NCBI GenBank assembly: GCA_020025175.1
Contig: JAHHSM010000045.1
Span: forward strand, 1 to 13,654
Source: Oscillospiraceae bacterium
Lineage (GTDB): Bacteria > Bacillota > Clostridia > Oscillospirales > Oscillospiraceae
Length of the DNA: 13,654 nucleotides
Direction of reading: 5' to 3'
This document shows positions 1 through 7,752 of this stretch, piece after piece (positions within the stretch are counted from its first letter, which is position 1; each line of letters starts with the position of its first letter). Below the pieces are notes generated by a model. That model did not search any database, was not told the DNA's origin, and saw only the letters and a program-made list of their open reading frames with translations. Both the position numbers and the translations under genes were made by a program.

Positions 1-1091
1 GTTATCAGTCCTTTTCCGAAGGTGAAGGGCCGCCGGACTTAATCCATGAAATCGGCCTTGAAACTGCACGCCGTCTTTGGAGCAAATACCAAGTGGTGGT
101 CACGACCCATGTGGATCACCAAAATCACTACCACAATCACTTTGTAATCAACACCGTTAGCTTTATGGACGGGAAGAAATACTACCGCAGCAAAGCTGAT
201 TATCGCGCCCTGCGGCAAGTATCTGATGACCTGGCGCGTGAGCATGGTTTCTATGTAATCGACCGTCCAAACGGGAACGGACGCCAACACGAAGTTTACG
301 ACGAAAAGCTAACCTGGCGAAAAATTGTTAAGAGCGATATTGACGAGCTTTTGAGGGAGGCGCGCACCGACCAACATTTCTACGCCTTGCTGCGCAACAT
401 TGGATATGACCTTAAAACCTCTGGCAAGGATATCTCAGTGCGTGCCCCTGGGATGCAGCGGTTCATTCGGATGGAGCGTAATTTTGGCCCAGAGTATTCG
501 CGTGACGCCCTGCGCCGACGCATTGCCCAAAACCCTGTGGTGTTTTCCCGTCCGGGTGTGAGCAGAATTAGGTCAAAGCAAATCCGATATCATGGCAGTC
601 AGTATCACACATACCGCCGCCACGGGAAAGTACGGGGCTTTGCAGCTATGTACTTACGATACTGCTATATGCTTGGTGCGATTCCTGAGCGAAGGTACAC
701 CACTTCCCGTGTAAGCCCAGCACTCAAGGCCGATTTGATTAAACTGAACCGTATATCAGCCAAAACTCGATTTTTATGTGCGCACGGTATCAAAACAAAA
801 GAGGATTTGCAAGCGTATGCCGACGGCGTGGGCGGTCACATTGACCTGCTTACAAAGCAGCGAGCTTCATTACGGCAGCAGCAAAGAACTGTTGCCTTGA
901 GGCATGACGAAGCAGCCTACAACCGAAATAAAAGCGAGATGGCAAAAATCTCAGCTACTTGCTATGAATTGAGAAAGGAGCTGCGTCTATGTAATGAAAT
1001 AATGCAAGAAAATCCAGAGATAGCTGCCAGGGTACGGCAAGAAGAAAGACAAGAAACACAAACAACGCAGCGAAGAACTCCGCTGCGTTAA
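1..1091 (+). CDS. MOBP-type relaxase, 5'-truncated by the window edge
   Basis: This is the C-terminal 362 residues of a conjugative relaxase, the enzyme that nicks the transferred strand at oriT and stays bound to its 5' end. The frame is open from base 3, so the ATG at 93 is internal and not the start. In the visible part, residues 36-50 carry the metal-binding relaxase motif HVDHQNHYHNHFVIN, with His36, His42 and His44 as likely metal ligands. The N-terminal catalytic tyrosine motif lies outside the window. A helical, charged C-terminal third (about residues 240-360) looks like a coiled coil and has a Gln/Thr/Arg-rich end; it may bind accessory proteins. The stop is followed after 22 bases by pcfB, so the two are probably co-transcribed. 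Family assignment rests on the motif and the transfer-gene context; the exact MOBP subgroup is not determined. Confidence 0.9.
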   Translation, partial: YQSFSEGEGPPDLIHEIGLETARRLWSKYQVVVTTHVDHQNHYHNHFVINTVSFMDGKKYYRSKADYRALRQVSDDLAREHGFYVIDRPNGNGRQHEVYDEKLTWRKIVKSDIDELLREARTDQHFYALLRNIGYDLKTSGKDISVRAPGMQRFIRMERNFGPEYSRDALRRRIAQNPVVFSRPGVSRIRSKQIRYHGSQYHTYRRHGKVRGFAAMYLRYCYMLGAIPERRYTTSRVSPALKADLIKLNRISAKTRFLCAHGIKTKEDLQAYADGVGGHIDLLTKQRASLRQQQRTVALRHDEAAYNRNKSEMAKISATCYELRKELRLCNEIMQENPEIAARVRQEERQETQTTQRRTPLR

Positions 1092-1113
1092 TTTTTTAAG
1101 GAGGTAGACAAAC

Positions 1114-1716
1114 ATGGGTGAATTTGAATCTCAGGCCGCAGATAAGACAATTAAAATCGTACTGGATGGCGCAGAGTATGTTCTGCGCCTCAGCGCCAAA
1201 GCCATGTCTAAGGGCGGCGCATTCCTGTTAGCTTTGGGTAAGCTGGCAAAAGAAGAGCAGCACAGCAAAGGCGCTCAGACGCTTAAAACGATGATTAAAT
1301 CTGGAAAGGAGCTGACTGTCTTTTCGATCAGTCCTGCCAATTTGAAGGAATTTTCAAAAGAGGCAAAACACTACGGCGTGGTGTATTGCGCAGTAAAGAG
1401 TAAATCAGATCCGGCTGCACCGATTGATATGCTTGTCCGCGCTGAAGATGCCGGGCGTATCAATCGAATCATCGAACGCTGCGGATTTAATGAGCTTGCA
1501 TCTGGTGAGGCAGAAATGCCGGGAGCAAGTCAAAACCCTACAAAGGGGCGGCAGCGCGAACCGGCCCGAAATCCAGAGCGTCAATCCTCAAACTCTTGGA
1601 CGGACGATAAGGACGCCCGTGCTTCCGTCGTGCAGCAGGCAAAGCAGATCTCTGCTGAAAAGCAGGCACATACTCCGCATCGAGTGCGTCATCTCCCTCA
1701 GGAGCGTGGATTATGA
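1114..1716 (+). CDS. pcfB: PcfB-like (DUF3801) relaxosome accessory protein
   Basis: The 200-residue protein matches the PcfB/DUF3801 family by its N-terminal pattern (about residues 10-130: an amphipathic first helix, an MIKSGKEL segment, an AKxYGVxYC segment and a DMLVRAEDAxxINRIIER segment). In pCF10 of Enterococcus, PcfB binds the relaxase and the coupling protein, helping dock the relaxosome on the VirD4-like ATPase. The gene's place between relaxase and virD4 fits that job. The start at 1114 has AAGGAGG at 1098-1104, nine bases upstream. The C-terminal 60 residues are hydrophilic and low-complexity. The last 28 codons, beginning at Val-Gln-Gln, belong to a repeated block seen again at 1887-1992. 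The stop overlaps the next start as ATGA, which suggests translational coupling. Function is inferred from family and position. Confidence 0.85.
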   Translation: MGEFESQAADKTIKIVLDGAEYVLRLSAKAMSKGGAFLLALGKLAKEEQHSKGAQTLKTMIKSGKELTVFSISPANLKEFSKEAKHYGVVYCAVKSKSDPAAPIDMLVRAEDAGRINRIIERCGFNELASGEAEMPGASQNPTKGRQREPARNPERQSSNSWTDDKDARASVVQQAKQISAEKQAHTPHRVRHLPQERGL

Positions 1717-1735
1717 AACAATCAAAGCGGACTAA
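1630..1735 (+). repeat. Direct repeat A, copy 1 (pcfB tail plus start of mini frame)
   Basis: These 106 bases match 1887-1992 at 103 positions by eye, at an offset of 257. The block covers the end of pcfB, the ATGA junction and the first eight codons of the following frame. It begins with the word GTGCAGCAG, which also occurs inside virD4 at 2597-2605 and marks the apparent recombination point. The three differences lie in the Gln/Pro, Glu/Lys and Gln/Arg codons. Confidence 0.95.
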
Positions 1736-1973
1736 TTTTGTAGTCACTGACCCAAAGGGTGAGCTGCTCCGCGACTGCGGAAACTATTTAGCCGAAGCCG
1801 GATATGACATTTATGTTTTGGATCTCATTCATATGTCAAAAAGTCATTGTTACAATCCATCTGCTTTCTTGGAAACTGAAAACGATGTGCAGCAGGCAAA
1901 GCAGATCTCTGCTGAAAAGCCGGCACATACTCCGCATCGAGTGCGTCATCTCCCTCAGAAGCGTGGATTATGA
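1713..1973 (+). CDS. Chimeric VirD4-PcfB mini reading frame from a partial duplication
   Basis: The 86-codon frame is a mosaic of its neighbours. Residues 1-8 match the VirD4 N-terminus with one change (Gln for Arg at position 3). Residues 9-61 match VirD4 residues 160-212, starting just after the Walker A region. Residues 62-86 match the last 25 residues of PcfB. Relative to VirD4, exactly 151 codons (residues 9-159) are missing, taking out both membrane segments and the Walker A motif, so it cannot be an ATPase. It starts inside the pcfB stop (ATGA), has an intact AGGAG at 1700-1704, and ends inside the virD4 start (ATGA). It should therefore be translated as part of the operon. It may be only a relic that stays open because a stop would uncouple virD4, or it may make a small peptide that interferes with PcfB or VirD4 contacts. 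No function is claimed. Confidence 0.6.
   Translation: MKQSKRTNFVVTDPKGELLRDCGNYLAEAGYDIYVLDLIHMSKSHCYNPSAFLETENDVQQAKQISAEKPAHTPHRVRHLPQKRGL
1736..1895 (+). repeat. Direct repeat B, copy 1 (internal virD4 segment)
   Basis: These 160 bases match 2446-2605 inside virD4 at 157 positions by eye, at an offset of 710. They encode the VirD4 stretch from Phe160 to Gln212. The copy joins directly to the eight-codon VirD4 start, with 453 bases of virD4 missing between them, and the reading frame is kept. Confidence 0.95.
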
Positions 1974-1992
1974 AACGATCAAAGCGGACTAA
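1887..1992 (+). repeat. Direct repeat A, copy 2 (pcfB tail plus start of virD4)
   Basis: This is the second copy of the block at 1630-1735. It supplies the last 28 codons of the mini frame, the ATGA overlap and the first eight codons of the full-length virD4. One of its three differences changes AGGAG to AGAAG at 1957-1961, in front of the virD4 start. Confidence 0.95.
1957..1961 (+). promoter_or_regulatory. Weakened Shine-Dalgarno (AGAAG) of virD4
   Basis: The equivalent position in the first repeat copy (1700-1704) is AGGAG, eight bases before the mini-frame ATG. Here one G to A change leaves AGAAG before the virD4 ATG at 1970. The full-length coupling protein therefore probably depends more on ribosomes finishing the mini frame and restarting at the ATGA overlap. 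Confidence 0.6.
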
Positions 1993-3862
1993 CGCTATCG
2001 TTTTCTTAATCATCCTAGGATTTTTGGCTGTATGGATTGGCCTGAAGGTTGCGCCGTATGCCGATGGTGGATTGCCAAATATCCTTGCTCACTCAGAAGA
2101 GCTTTCTACAAGTGGCATGGGTATCACATTGGTTCCCAATTCACTTAGGAGTGTCGGCATCTGCCTGTTGATCTATTCCGTTGCAGCACTTAGCTACATT
2201 TCATCATGGCGCAACTACCGGCACGGTGAGGAGCATGGTTCTGCTCAATGGGCAGATGCAAAGAAACTTTGCCGCAAATATGAGCAACGGCCAGCAGCGC
2301 AGAATCGTATTCTTACAAAGAATGTACGAATTGGTCTAAATGGCTATAAGCACCGGCGCAATCTGAATACCATGGTAATTGGTGGTTCTGGTGCTGGCAA
2401 AAGCCGGTTTTATGCAATTCCAAATCTGATGCAGGCAAACACATCTTTTGTAGTCACTGACCCAAAGGGTGAGCTGCTCCGCGACTGCGGAAACTATTTA
2501 GCCGAAGCCGGATATGACATTTATGTTTTGGATCTCATTCATATGTCAAAAAGTCATTGTTACAATCCGTTTGCTTTCTTGGAAACAGAAAACGATGTGC
2601 AGCAGCTGGTGACGAATTTGTTCCGTGCTACTAGCCCGAAGAACGATAGTCAAGGGCAAAATAAATTTTGGGATGACACAGCTCAGATGTATCTTAAATC
2701 ACTGATTTTTTTCCTTCTGGAAAAGGCCCCATCTTATGAGCAGAATTTCGCCACCGTGAGTACCCTTATGAATTATGACATGGTTCAAGATGAAGATATG
2801 ATGATGGGCGGTGCACCTGACCCTTCCCCTATTCAGCAGCTTATGTGGCAGTTGGAGCTTGAAAATCCTAATAGCTTGGCCGTTAAGTATTATAAGGACA
2901 CCCACAGCGCAGCAGGCATAACGATGAAGTCCATTCAGATTACGCTGCACGCGCGCTTGGATAAATTTAATCTTCACGAGGTCAGACAGCTCACCTGCGC
3001 AAATGAGATTGATCTCAATGCACTGGGTGAGAAAAAGACAGCGTTGTTTTGCGTGATACCTGATAATGACACATCTTTCAATTTCTTGGTATCTATGATG
3101 TACACCCAGATTTTTCAACGGCTATTCCGTCTGGCTGATGATAAATACCACGGTAGACTTCCAGTACCCGTTCATCTGCTCATGGACGAATTTGCTAATA
3201 TTGCTTTGCCCGACGATTTTGAAAAAATCCTGTCTGTGATGCGCTCCCGTAATGTTTGCGTGAGTATTATTTTGCAGACGATTTCCCAGCTCAAAACACT
3301 GTACAAAGATAGCTGGGAAACGATTACGGGTAACTGTGACGAGTTGCTTTTCTTGGGCAGTAACGAGGCCACCTCAACCAAATACTTGTCAGAGAAACTT
3401 GGTAAAGAAACGATTGATACTAATACTTTTGGCCGGACAAAAGGACGCAACGGCTCATACAGTACGAATTATCAAAATAGTGGCCGTGAACTGATGACTG
3501 CGGATGAAATCGGTAAGATGGACAATAACTATGCAATCGTTTTTATTCGTGGTGAAGATCCTGTTTATGACCGCAAATATGACCCGTCTTTACATCCTGC
3601 TGCGTCGCAAATCGTCGGCGTAGACTATCGCGGCTTCTGGGGACAAAAAAAGCCGAGTAAGGCTGTTGCATACCAATATGGGGATGTAACCTTATCCATT
3701 GCCACCATTTCTGGTGAGGAAATCAAAACAAGTAATCGCCATGACAGCCCCAAAGCACCGTCTGCATCATCAAACGATGATACGGACGGTTTTACTTTGG
3801 TGGATGGTGATGAAATATACGAACAATTCAAGGAGGACAAACAAAATGAACAAGAACACTAA
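1970..3862 (+). CDS. virD4: VirD4/TraG-type conjugative coupling ATPase
   Basis: This 630-residue type IV coupling protein brings the relaxase-DNA complex to the transfer channel and uses ATP to pump DNA. Two N-terminal membrane segments are visible (about residues 9-27 and 61-78). They are followed by the nucleotide-binding domain, with Walker A GGSGAGKS at 138-145 and Walker B LLMDEFAN at 403-410. The HGSAQWAD stretch (89-96) and FVVTDPKGEL (160-169) are typical of the TraG/VirD4 family. A Gln at 436 in ILQTISQL matches the family's conserved glutamine region. The C-terminal 70 residues are acidic and probably bind PcfB or substrate. The start at 1970 overlaps the preceding stop as ATGA. 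The end overlaps the next gene by 17 bases. Residues 160-212 are duplicated upstream. The gene itself shows no frameshift and is of normal family length. Confidence 0.95.
   Translation: MKRSKRTNAIVFLIILGFLAVWIGLKVAPYADGGLPNILAHSEELSTSGMGITLVPNSLRSVGICLLIYSVAALSYISSWRNYRHGEEHGSAQWADAKKLCRKYEQRPAAQNRILTKNVRIGLNGYKHRRNLNTMVIGGSGAGKSRFYAIPNLMQANTSFVVTDPKGELLRDCGNYLAEAGYDIYVLDLIHMSKSHCYNPFAFLETENDVQQLVTNLFRATSPKNDSQGQNKFWDDTAQMYLKSLIFFLLEKAPSYEQNFATVSTLMNYDMVQDEDMMMGGAPDPSPIQQLMWQLELENPNSLAVKYYKDTHSAAGITMKSIQITLHARLDKFNLHEVRQLTCANEIDLNALGEKKTALFCVIPDNDTSFNFLVSMMYTQIFQRLFRLADDKYHGRLPVPVHLLMDEFANIALPDDFEKILSVMRSRNVCVSIILQTISQLKTLYKDSWETITGNCDELLFLGSNEATSTKYLSEKLGKETIDTNTFGRTKGRNGSYSTNYQNSGRELMTADEIGKMDNNYAIVFIRGEDPVYDRKYDPSLHPAASQIVGVDYRGFWGQKKPSKAVAYQYGDVTLSIATISGEEIKTSNRHDSPKAPSASSNDDTDGFTLVDGDEIYEQFKEDKQNEQEH
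2446..2605 (+). repeat. Direct repeat B, copy 2 (resident virD4 segment)
   Basis: This is the virD4-resident counterpart of 1736-1895. It ends with GTGCAGCAG at 2597-2605, the same nine bases found at 1630-1638 and at the junction 1887-1895. In all three places the word is read as Val-Gln-Gln. Confidence 0.95.
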
Positions 3863-4166
3863 GGAAAAGCAGAAAAAGGTATTCCGGGCAGCTGCCGTTG
3901 CTGGCTGCATGGTCATTTTGATGGCAATGCCAGCCATGGCTGCTGGTGATGAGGTCACAAAAATTCTGGGAAATCTGATTAACATTCTCTTTTCCATCAT
4001 CACTCTGGTGGGCGTTATCGCCCTGATTTGGGGCTTTGTACAGCTTGTCCTGGCTATCAATGGCCATGACCCCTCTCAGCGCATCCAGAGCTTCCTCACA
4101 CTTGCGGGTGGTCTGCTTTTGGTGTTTATCAAATCCATTCTGGTCGCCATCGGAGTACCTATCTAA
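3846..4166 (+). CDS. VirB2/TrbC-like small membrane protein (pilin-like)
   Basis: The 106-residue protein has a basic start (KKVFR), a hydrophobic core and a signal-peptidase-like site Ala-Met-Ala/Ala near residue 32. Two hydrophobic helices follow (about 44-70 and 83-103), separated by a short polar loop NGHDPSQR. That layout is typical of VirB2/TrbC-like pilin subunits and of the Maff2-type small proteins found at this place in Firmicutes elements. ATG 3846 is chosen because AAGGAGG at 3830-3836 sits nine bases upstream; a longer upstream frame only overlaps virD4. It overlaps the virD4 end by 17 bases. The role is inferred from topology and position, and the exact family name is uncertain. 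Confidence 0.75.
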   Translation: MNKNTKEKQKKVFRAAAVAGCMVILMAMPAMAAGDEVTKILGNLINILFSIITLVGVIALIWGFVQLVLAINGHDPSQRIQSFLTLAGGLLLVFIKSILVAIGVPI

Positions 4167-4183
4167 AATAAGGGAGCGATCAT

Positions 4184-5017
4184 ATGGATGAGAGTACCAT
4201 CAATTTTCTGGACAATGCGTTGTCCGGATGGAATGAAAAATTAAGTGAGGTATTTTCACTGCTCACCACCGCCCCGGACGAGTTTCGGGGCGGCGCTGTT
4301 TGGAGCGTTATGCTTGGTATATTCAACGCTATGGTTGGCGTTGGACTGGCTCTAACAATTTTATGTTGGTGTATTGGCGTCATCAAAAATGTCGGTACAA
4401 TGTCAGAACTGAGACGCCCGGAAATTGCTGTGCGCATCATTGTCCGTCTAGTCTTTACGCAGTATGTTGTAACACATTCGCTGGAGCTGCTGAAACAATT
4501 TATCAATCTAGCATCCAGCCTTTTGAGGGATATTATGGCTGCATCTGGGTTTAGTCTTTCATCTTCAATGGCAGTGCCGCAAGAAATCCGAGATGCCGTT
4601 TCAGAACTAGGACTTCTATCTGGCCTGGGCGCATGGGCAATAGCCTTTCTGTCGATGTTCATAATCACAGTGCTCAGTTTTATCATTCTGTTGACTGTTT
4701 ATGGGCGTTTTTTCAAAATTTTCATAATGACGGCGCTTGCGCCTATTCCCCTTGCCGGGTTTGCTGGAGAACCAACATCTGGTATGGGAAAGTCTTTTGT
4801 ACGAACCTATGTGGCAGTGCTGCTGGAAGGAGCCATTATCCTTTTGGCAACAATTATTTTCTCTGCGTTTGCGACAAGCGCTCCTGTTTTTGATACAACC
4901 GCATCTGCACAAAGTATGATTTTTACATACATTGGACAGCTTGTATTCCAAATGCTGATCCTGGTTGTTATCGTAAAATCCGCAGATCGTGTTGCACGAG
5001 AAATGTCCGGTCTTTAA
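4184..5017 (+). CDS. VirB6/TrbL-type polytopic channel protein
   Basis: The 277-residue integral membrane protein has about five to six hydrophobic stretches (roughly residues 40-67, 83-106, 143-172, 176-194, 206-232 and 245-266). It also has the conserved-looking segment GRFFKIFIMTALAPIPLAGF around 174-193, typical of the VirB6/TrbL family in Gram-positive conjugation systems. Such proteins form part of the inner-membrane transfer channel. AGGGAG at 4171-4176 lies seven bases before ATG 4184. The gene follows the pilin-like gene by 17 bases and precedes prgI by 21 bases, in the usual VirB2-VirB6-PrgI-VirB4 order. Confidence 0.85.
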   Translation: MDESTINFLDNALSGWNEKLSEVFSLLTTAPDEFRGGAVWSVMLGIFNAMVGVGLALTILCWCIGVIKNVGTMSELRRPEIAVRIIVRLVFTQYVVTHSLELLKQFINLASSLLRDIMAASGFSLSSSMAVPQEIRDAVSELGLLSGLGAWAIAFLSMFIITVLSFIILLTVYGRFFKIFIMTALAPIPLAGFAGEPTSGMGKSFVRTYVAVLLEGAIILLATIIFSAFATSAPVFDTTASAQSMIFTYIGQLVFQMLILVVIVKSADRVAREMSGL

Positions 5018-5038
5018 GCAAAGCAAGGAGTGAAAACA

Positions 5039-5428
5039 ATGGAAAATAGAATTGGGACAGACCTTAGAGAAGTGTCTGAATCTGTGTTTTTTGGGCTTAA
5101 TCTGCGGCAGTTAATTGCCGGAGGCATCGGAATTGTACTTTCCGTCATCATCTGGATTAGTTTTTCCGAGAGGTTAGGAAGTGACTACACAAGCTGGCTG
5201 TGCTGCGCAGTAGTAACGCCCTGTGCGTGCGTTGGTTTTATTAAAATCCAAGGCCAACCGTTTGAACGGTTTGCCTTATCTTGGCTTCGGTTCACTTTTC
5301 TTGAACGCAAAGAACTCTCGTGGAAAAGCGAGCTGAATCTCCGACTGATTAAACGCAAATTAGATGCAATCAAACGCGAACCGAAACCCGATGGAAAGGA
5401 GAATGTTACTGATAATGAGAAGTCTTAA
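5039..5428 (+). CDS. prgI: PrgI-family (VirB3-like) membrane protein
   Basis: The 129-residue protein has two hydrophobic helices (about 25-42 and 52-69) after a short soluble N-terminus. A basic cytoplasmic tail follows, including the QPFERF...RFTFLER segment typical of PrgI proteins. PrgI/VirB3 proteins sit in the membrane and partner VirB4. ATG 5039 is preferred to the GTG at 5030, because the GTG overlaps the ribosome-binding site AAGGAG (5025-5030). The gene overlaps the probable virB4 start by 14 bases. Confidence 0.87.
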   Translation: MENRIGTDLREVSESVFFGLNLRQLIAGGIGIVLSVIIWISFSERLGSDYTSWLCCAVVTPCACVGFIKIQGQPFERFALSWLRFTFLERKELSWKSELNLRLIKRKLDAIKREPKPDGKENVTDNEKS

Positions 5429-7748
5429 TATGTATGCGAAAGCAGACAGAGAACGATACAAGCCGGCCCGAAAGGTGCAGGATATTATTCCTGTAAAAAA
5501 GATTTGGGCAGATGGCTTGTTTCAGGTTGGCCGAGATCGGTACAGTAAAACTTGGTGTTGCAGCGATATTAACTACCAAATTGCCGGCCCGAAACTGCGT
5601 GAATATTACAGTGAGATCTATCAGGCTATGCTTAACTCACTGGAAAGTGGGTGTTCTGCAAAAATAACCATTGTAAACCACCACCGTGACCGGCAGCAGT
5701 TTGAGAAAGATGTGCTGATTAAACTCAAGGGTGACCATGGAGATCAGCTGCGCCGTGAGCTGAATGATTTGTTTCTGGAGGAAACAAACGGTGGTAACGG
5801 TATCACCCAGGAAAGATACATCACTGTAACCATTGGACGGAAAAACGCAGAAGAAGCTCGCCGCGCATTGCAACGCATTGGTGCTGATTTGTATGCCCGG
5901 CTGAATGAAATGGGCAGCTATTGTCAGGCGCTGGACGCTGGTGAGCGCTGCCGCATTTTACACGATTTTTTCCGTGAGAACGAAGAATCCCAGTACAATT
6001 TTGACCTGGAGGATATGCAGAAACAGGGATTTGATTTTAAGGATTATATTTGCCCGGATGGAGCAGAACAGGCCGCAGATCACCTGATGCTGGGAAAACA
6101 GTATGTTCGTATGGAGTGGCTCAAAAAATATGCCAGTGCAATCTCAGATGATTTTCTGTACCGCCTGACAGAGCTGAATCAGAAAATGATTGTTACGATT
6201 GACTGCACACCCCTATCTCAGGAGGATGGTATCAATATTGCCGCTACAAAGCTGGACGGTGTAGAGGCCGATATTGCCAGAATGGGACAGCGGCAAATTC
6301 GCCAGGATATTATTTCTTCTTCTGTCCCTTACGAATATGAGCGGCGGCGTGAAGAAACGAAAGCGGAGCTTGATGCACTTCAGACCAAAGGAAAGCGGCT
6401 CTTTCTGGCATGGATTGTTATTGCCCACACTGCTGATACGCTGGAACAGCTGGATGCAGATACGGACACGCTGCGCTCCTGCGCAGCACAGGAAGGTTGC
6501 CAGATCGGAACCTTGCGGTATCAGCAGCTCGACGCACTCAAATCCGCACTCCCTGTTGGTGTGCGTATGCTGGATGTAATGCGTACACTGCGCACCGATG
6601 CGATGGCACGATTTATGCCATTCCGGGCGCAGGAGGTGCAAGATCCCGGCGGCATTTGGTACGGTCAGAACGCTATCTCCGGCAACATGATTATGATTGA
6701 CCGGGATAAACTGAAAAACCAGTCTGCAATCGTAACCGGCGTACCTGGCTCTGGTAAATCTGTGCTGCTGAAGGAAATGATTACCCAGCTTTACTACACC
6801 ACTGATGATGATATCATCGTTTGTGACCCAGAGGGAGAATATGGACTTCTGGCGAAACGGCTCGGTGGTGAAGTCATTAAGATTTCTGGCAATTCCAGCC
6901 ATCACATTAATCCATTGGATATGGTTGATGGATATGATGAAAATGGCAGTGACCCGTTGCAGGATAAAGTTGGATTTGTTACGGCATTATTTGAAGCCCT
7001 TGCCGGCCAACATCGGGATGATATTTCCTGGCCAAAAGCCCAGTCTGTTCTTGACCGTACTGTTAAGAAATTGTACGAAGAATATCAGGCAGGAGGCCCA
7101 GTCCCTACACTCGTTGGATTGACCGAAGAACTTACTAAACAAGATGAAGAAGTTGCACACGATCTCGCCCTTTACCTGGAAAGATTTGCTTCTGGCACAC
7201 AGGGCGTTTTCTCCAAAGAAACCAATGTTGATACAAAAAACCGACTTATTGTATATGACATTTTGGATTTGGGTACGCAGCTGAAAACGCTTGGGTTACT
7301 GGTGATTACGGACGCAATCATCAACCGCGTAACTAGGAACTGGCAGCGTGGGAAGAGAACGCATATCGTCATTGACGAATTTCATGTGCTTTTTGAAAAC
7401 CGGCAATCTGCTGTTTTCTTTGATAGTGCCTGGCGCAGATTCCGCAAGCGTGGTGGACAACCTACGGCTGCAACGCAGAATGCGGACACTCTTCTTAACC
7501 ATGATGAAAGTCGCGCCATGCTCTCCAATAGCGAATTTCTCGTAATGCTTTCTCAGGCCGATCAAGACCGAGAACGCATTGCATCTCTATTGGATATCTC
7601 CGAAGAACAGCTGCGCTTTGTGCGTAATGTACCGTCCGGCTATGGCCTGCTCAAGTATAACAACGCTTTAATTCCTTTCCGTAATCGTCTGCCACAGAAT
7701 ACAGAGCTTTACCGCCTGATTACTACTAAGCTGGGCGAGGGAGTGTGA
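5415..7748 (+). CDS. virB4: VirB4/TraE-type transfer ATPase
   Basis: This is the largest motor of the type IV secretion channel, about 777 residues. It has an N-terminal CagE/TrbE/VirB4-type domain, then Walker A GVPGSGKS at 442-449 and Walker B HIVIDEF ending at about 656. The TAATQNADTLL segment is a typical VirB4 region after Walker B. The start is not certain. AAAGGAG at 5395-5401 overlaps or abuts the in-frame ATGs at 5391 and 5403, and lies 13 bases before ATG 5415. I chose 5415, which gives the N-terminus MRSLNMYAKADRE. The protein reads cleanly to the stop, five codons after LGEGV would be the next gene, and its length is normal for the family. It works with VirD4, PrgI and VirB6. Confidence 0.93.
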   Translation: MRSLNMYAKADRERYKPARKVQDIIPVKKIWADGLFQVGRDRYSKTWCCSDINYQIAGPKLREYYSEIYQAMLNSLESGCSAKITIVNHHRDRQQFEKDVLIKLKGDHGDQLRRELNDLFLEETNGGNGITQERYITVTIGRKNAEEARRALQRIGADLYARLNEMGSYCQALDAGERCRILHDFFRENEESQYNFDLEDMQKQGFDFKDYICPDGAEQAADHLMLGKQYVRMEWLKKYASAISDDFLYRLTELNQKMIVTIDCTPLSQEDGINIAATKLDGVEADIARMGQRQIRQDIISSSVPYEYERRREETKAELDALQTKGKRLFLAWIVIAHTADTLEQLDADTDTLRSCAAQEGCQIGTLRYQQLDALKSALPVGVRMLDVMRTLRTDAMARFMPFRAQEVQDPGGIWYGQNAISGNMIMIDRDKLKNQSAIVTGVPGSGKSVLLKEMITQLYYTTDDDIIVCDPEGEYGLLAKRLGGEVIKISGNSSHHINPLDMVDGYDENGSDPLQDKVGFVTALFEALAGQHRDDISWPKAQSVLDRTVKKLYEEYQAGGPVPTLVGLTEELTKQDEEVAHDLALYLERFASGTQGVFSKETNVDTKNRLIVYDILDLGTQLKTLGLLVITDAIINRVTRNWQRGKRTHIVIDEFHVLFENRQSAVFFDSAWRRFRKRGGQPTAATQNADTLLNHDESRAMLSNSEFLVMLSQADQDRERIASLLDISEEQLRFVRNVPSGYGLLKYNNALIPFRNRLPQNTELYRLITTKLGEGV

Positions 7749-7752
7749 TCTC

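Noticed and set aside
93..1091. Relaxase starting at ATG 93
   Set aside because: The frame is open upstream to base 3 with sensible protein sequence leading into the His motif, so this ATG is internal.
1424..1735. Overlapping + strand frame across the pcfB end
   Set aside because: It lies in another frame of pcfB, with no ribosome-binding site or recognisable domain. Its tail recurs at 1992 only because the DNA is duplicated.
2699..3118. Antisense frame inside virD4
   Set aside because: It is a shadow of a well-supported coding gene, with no ribosome-binding site and no family resemblance.
5030..5038. GTG start for prgI
   Set aside because: The GTG overlaps the AAGGAG site itself; ATG 5039 has proper spacing.
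6213..6905. Long antisense frame (230 codons) inside virB4
   Set aside because: VirB4 with both Walker motifs explains this DNA; the antisense product is Cys/His-rich shadow sequence.
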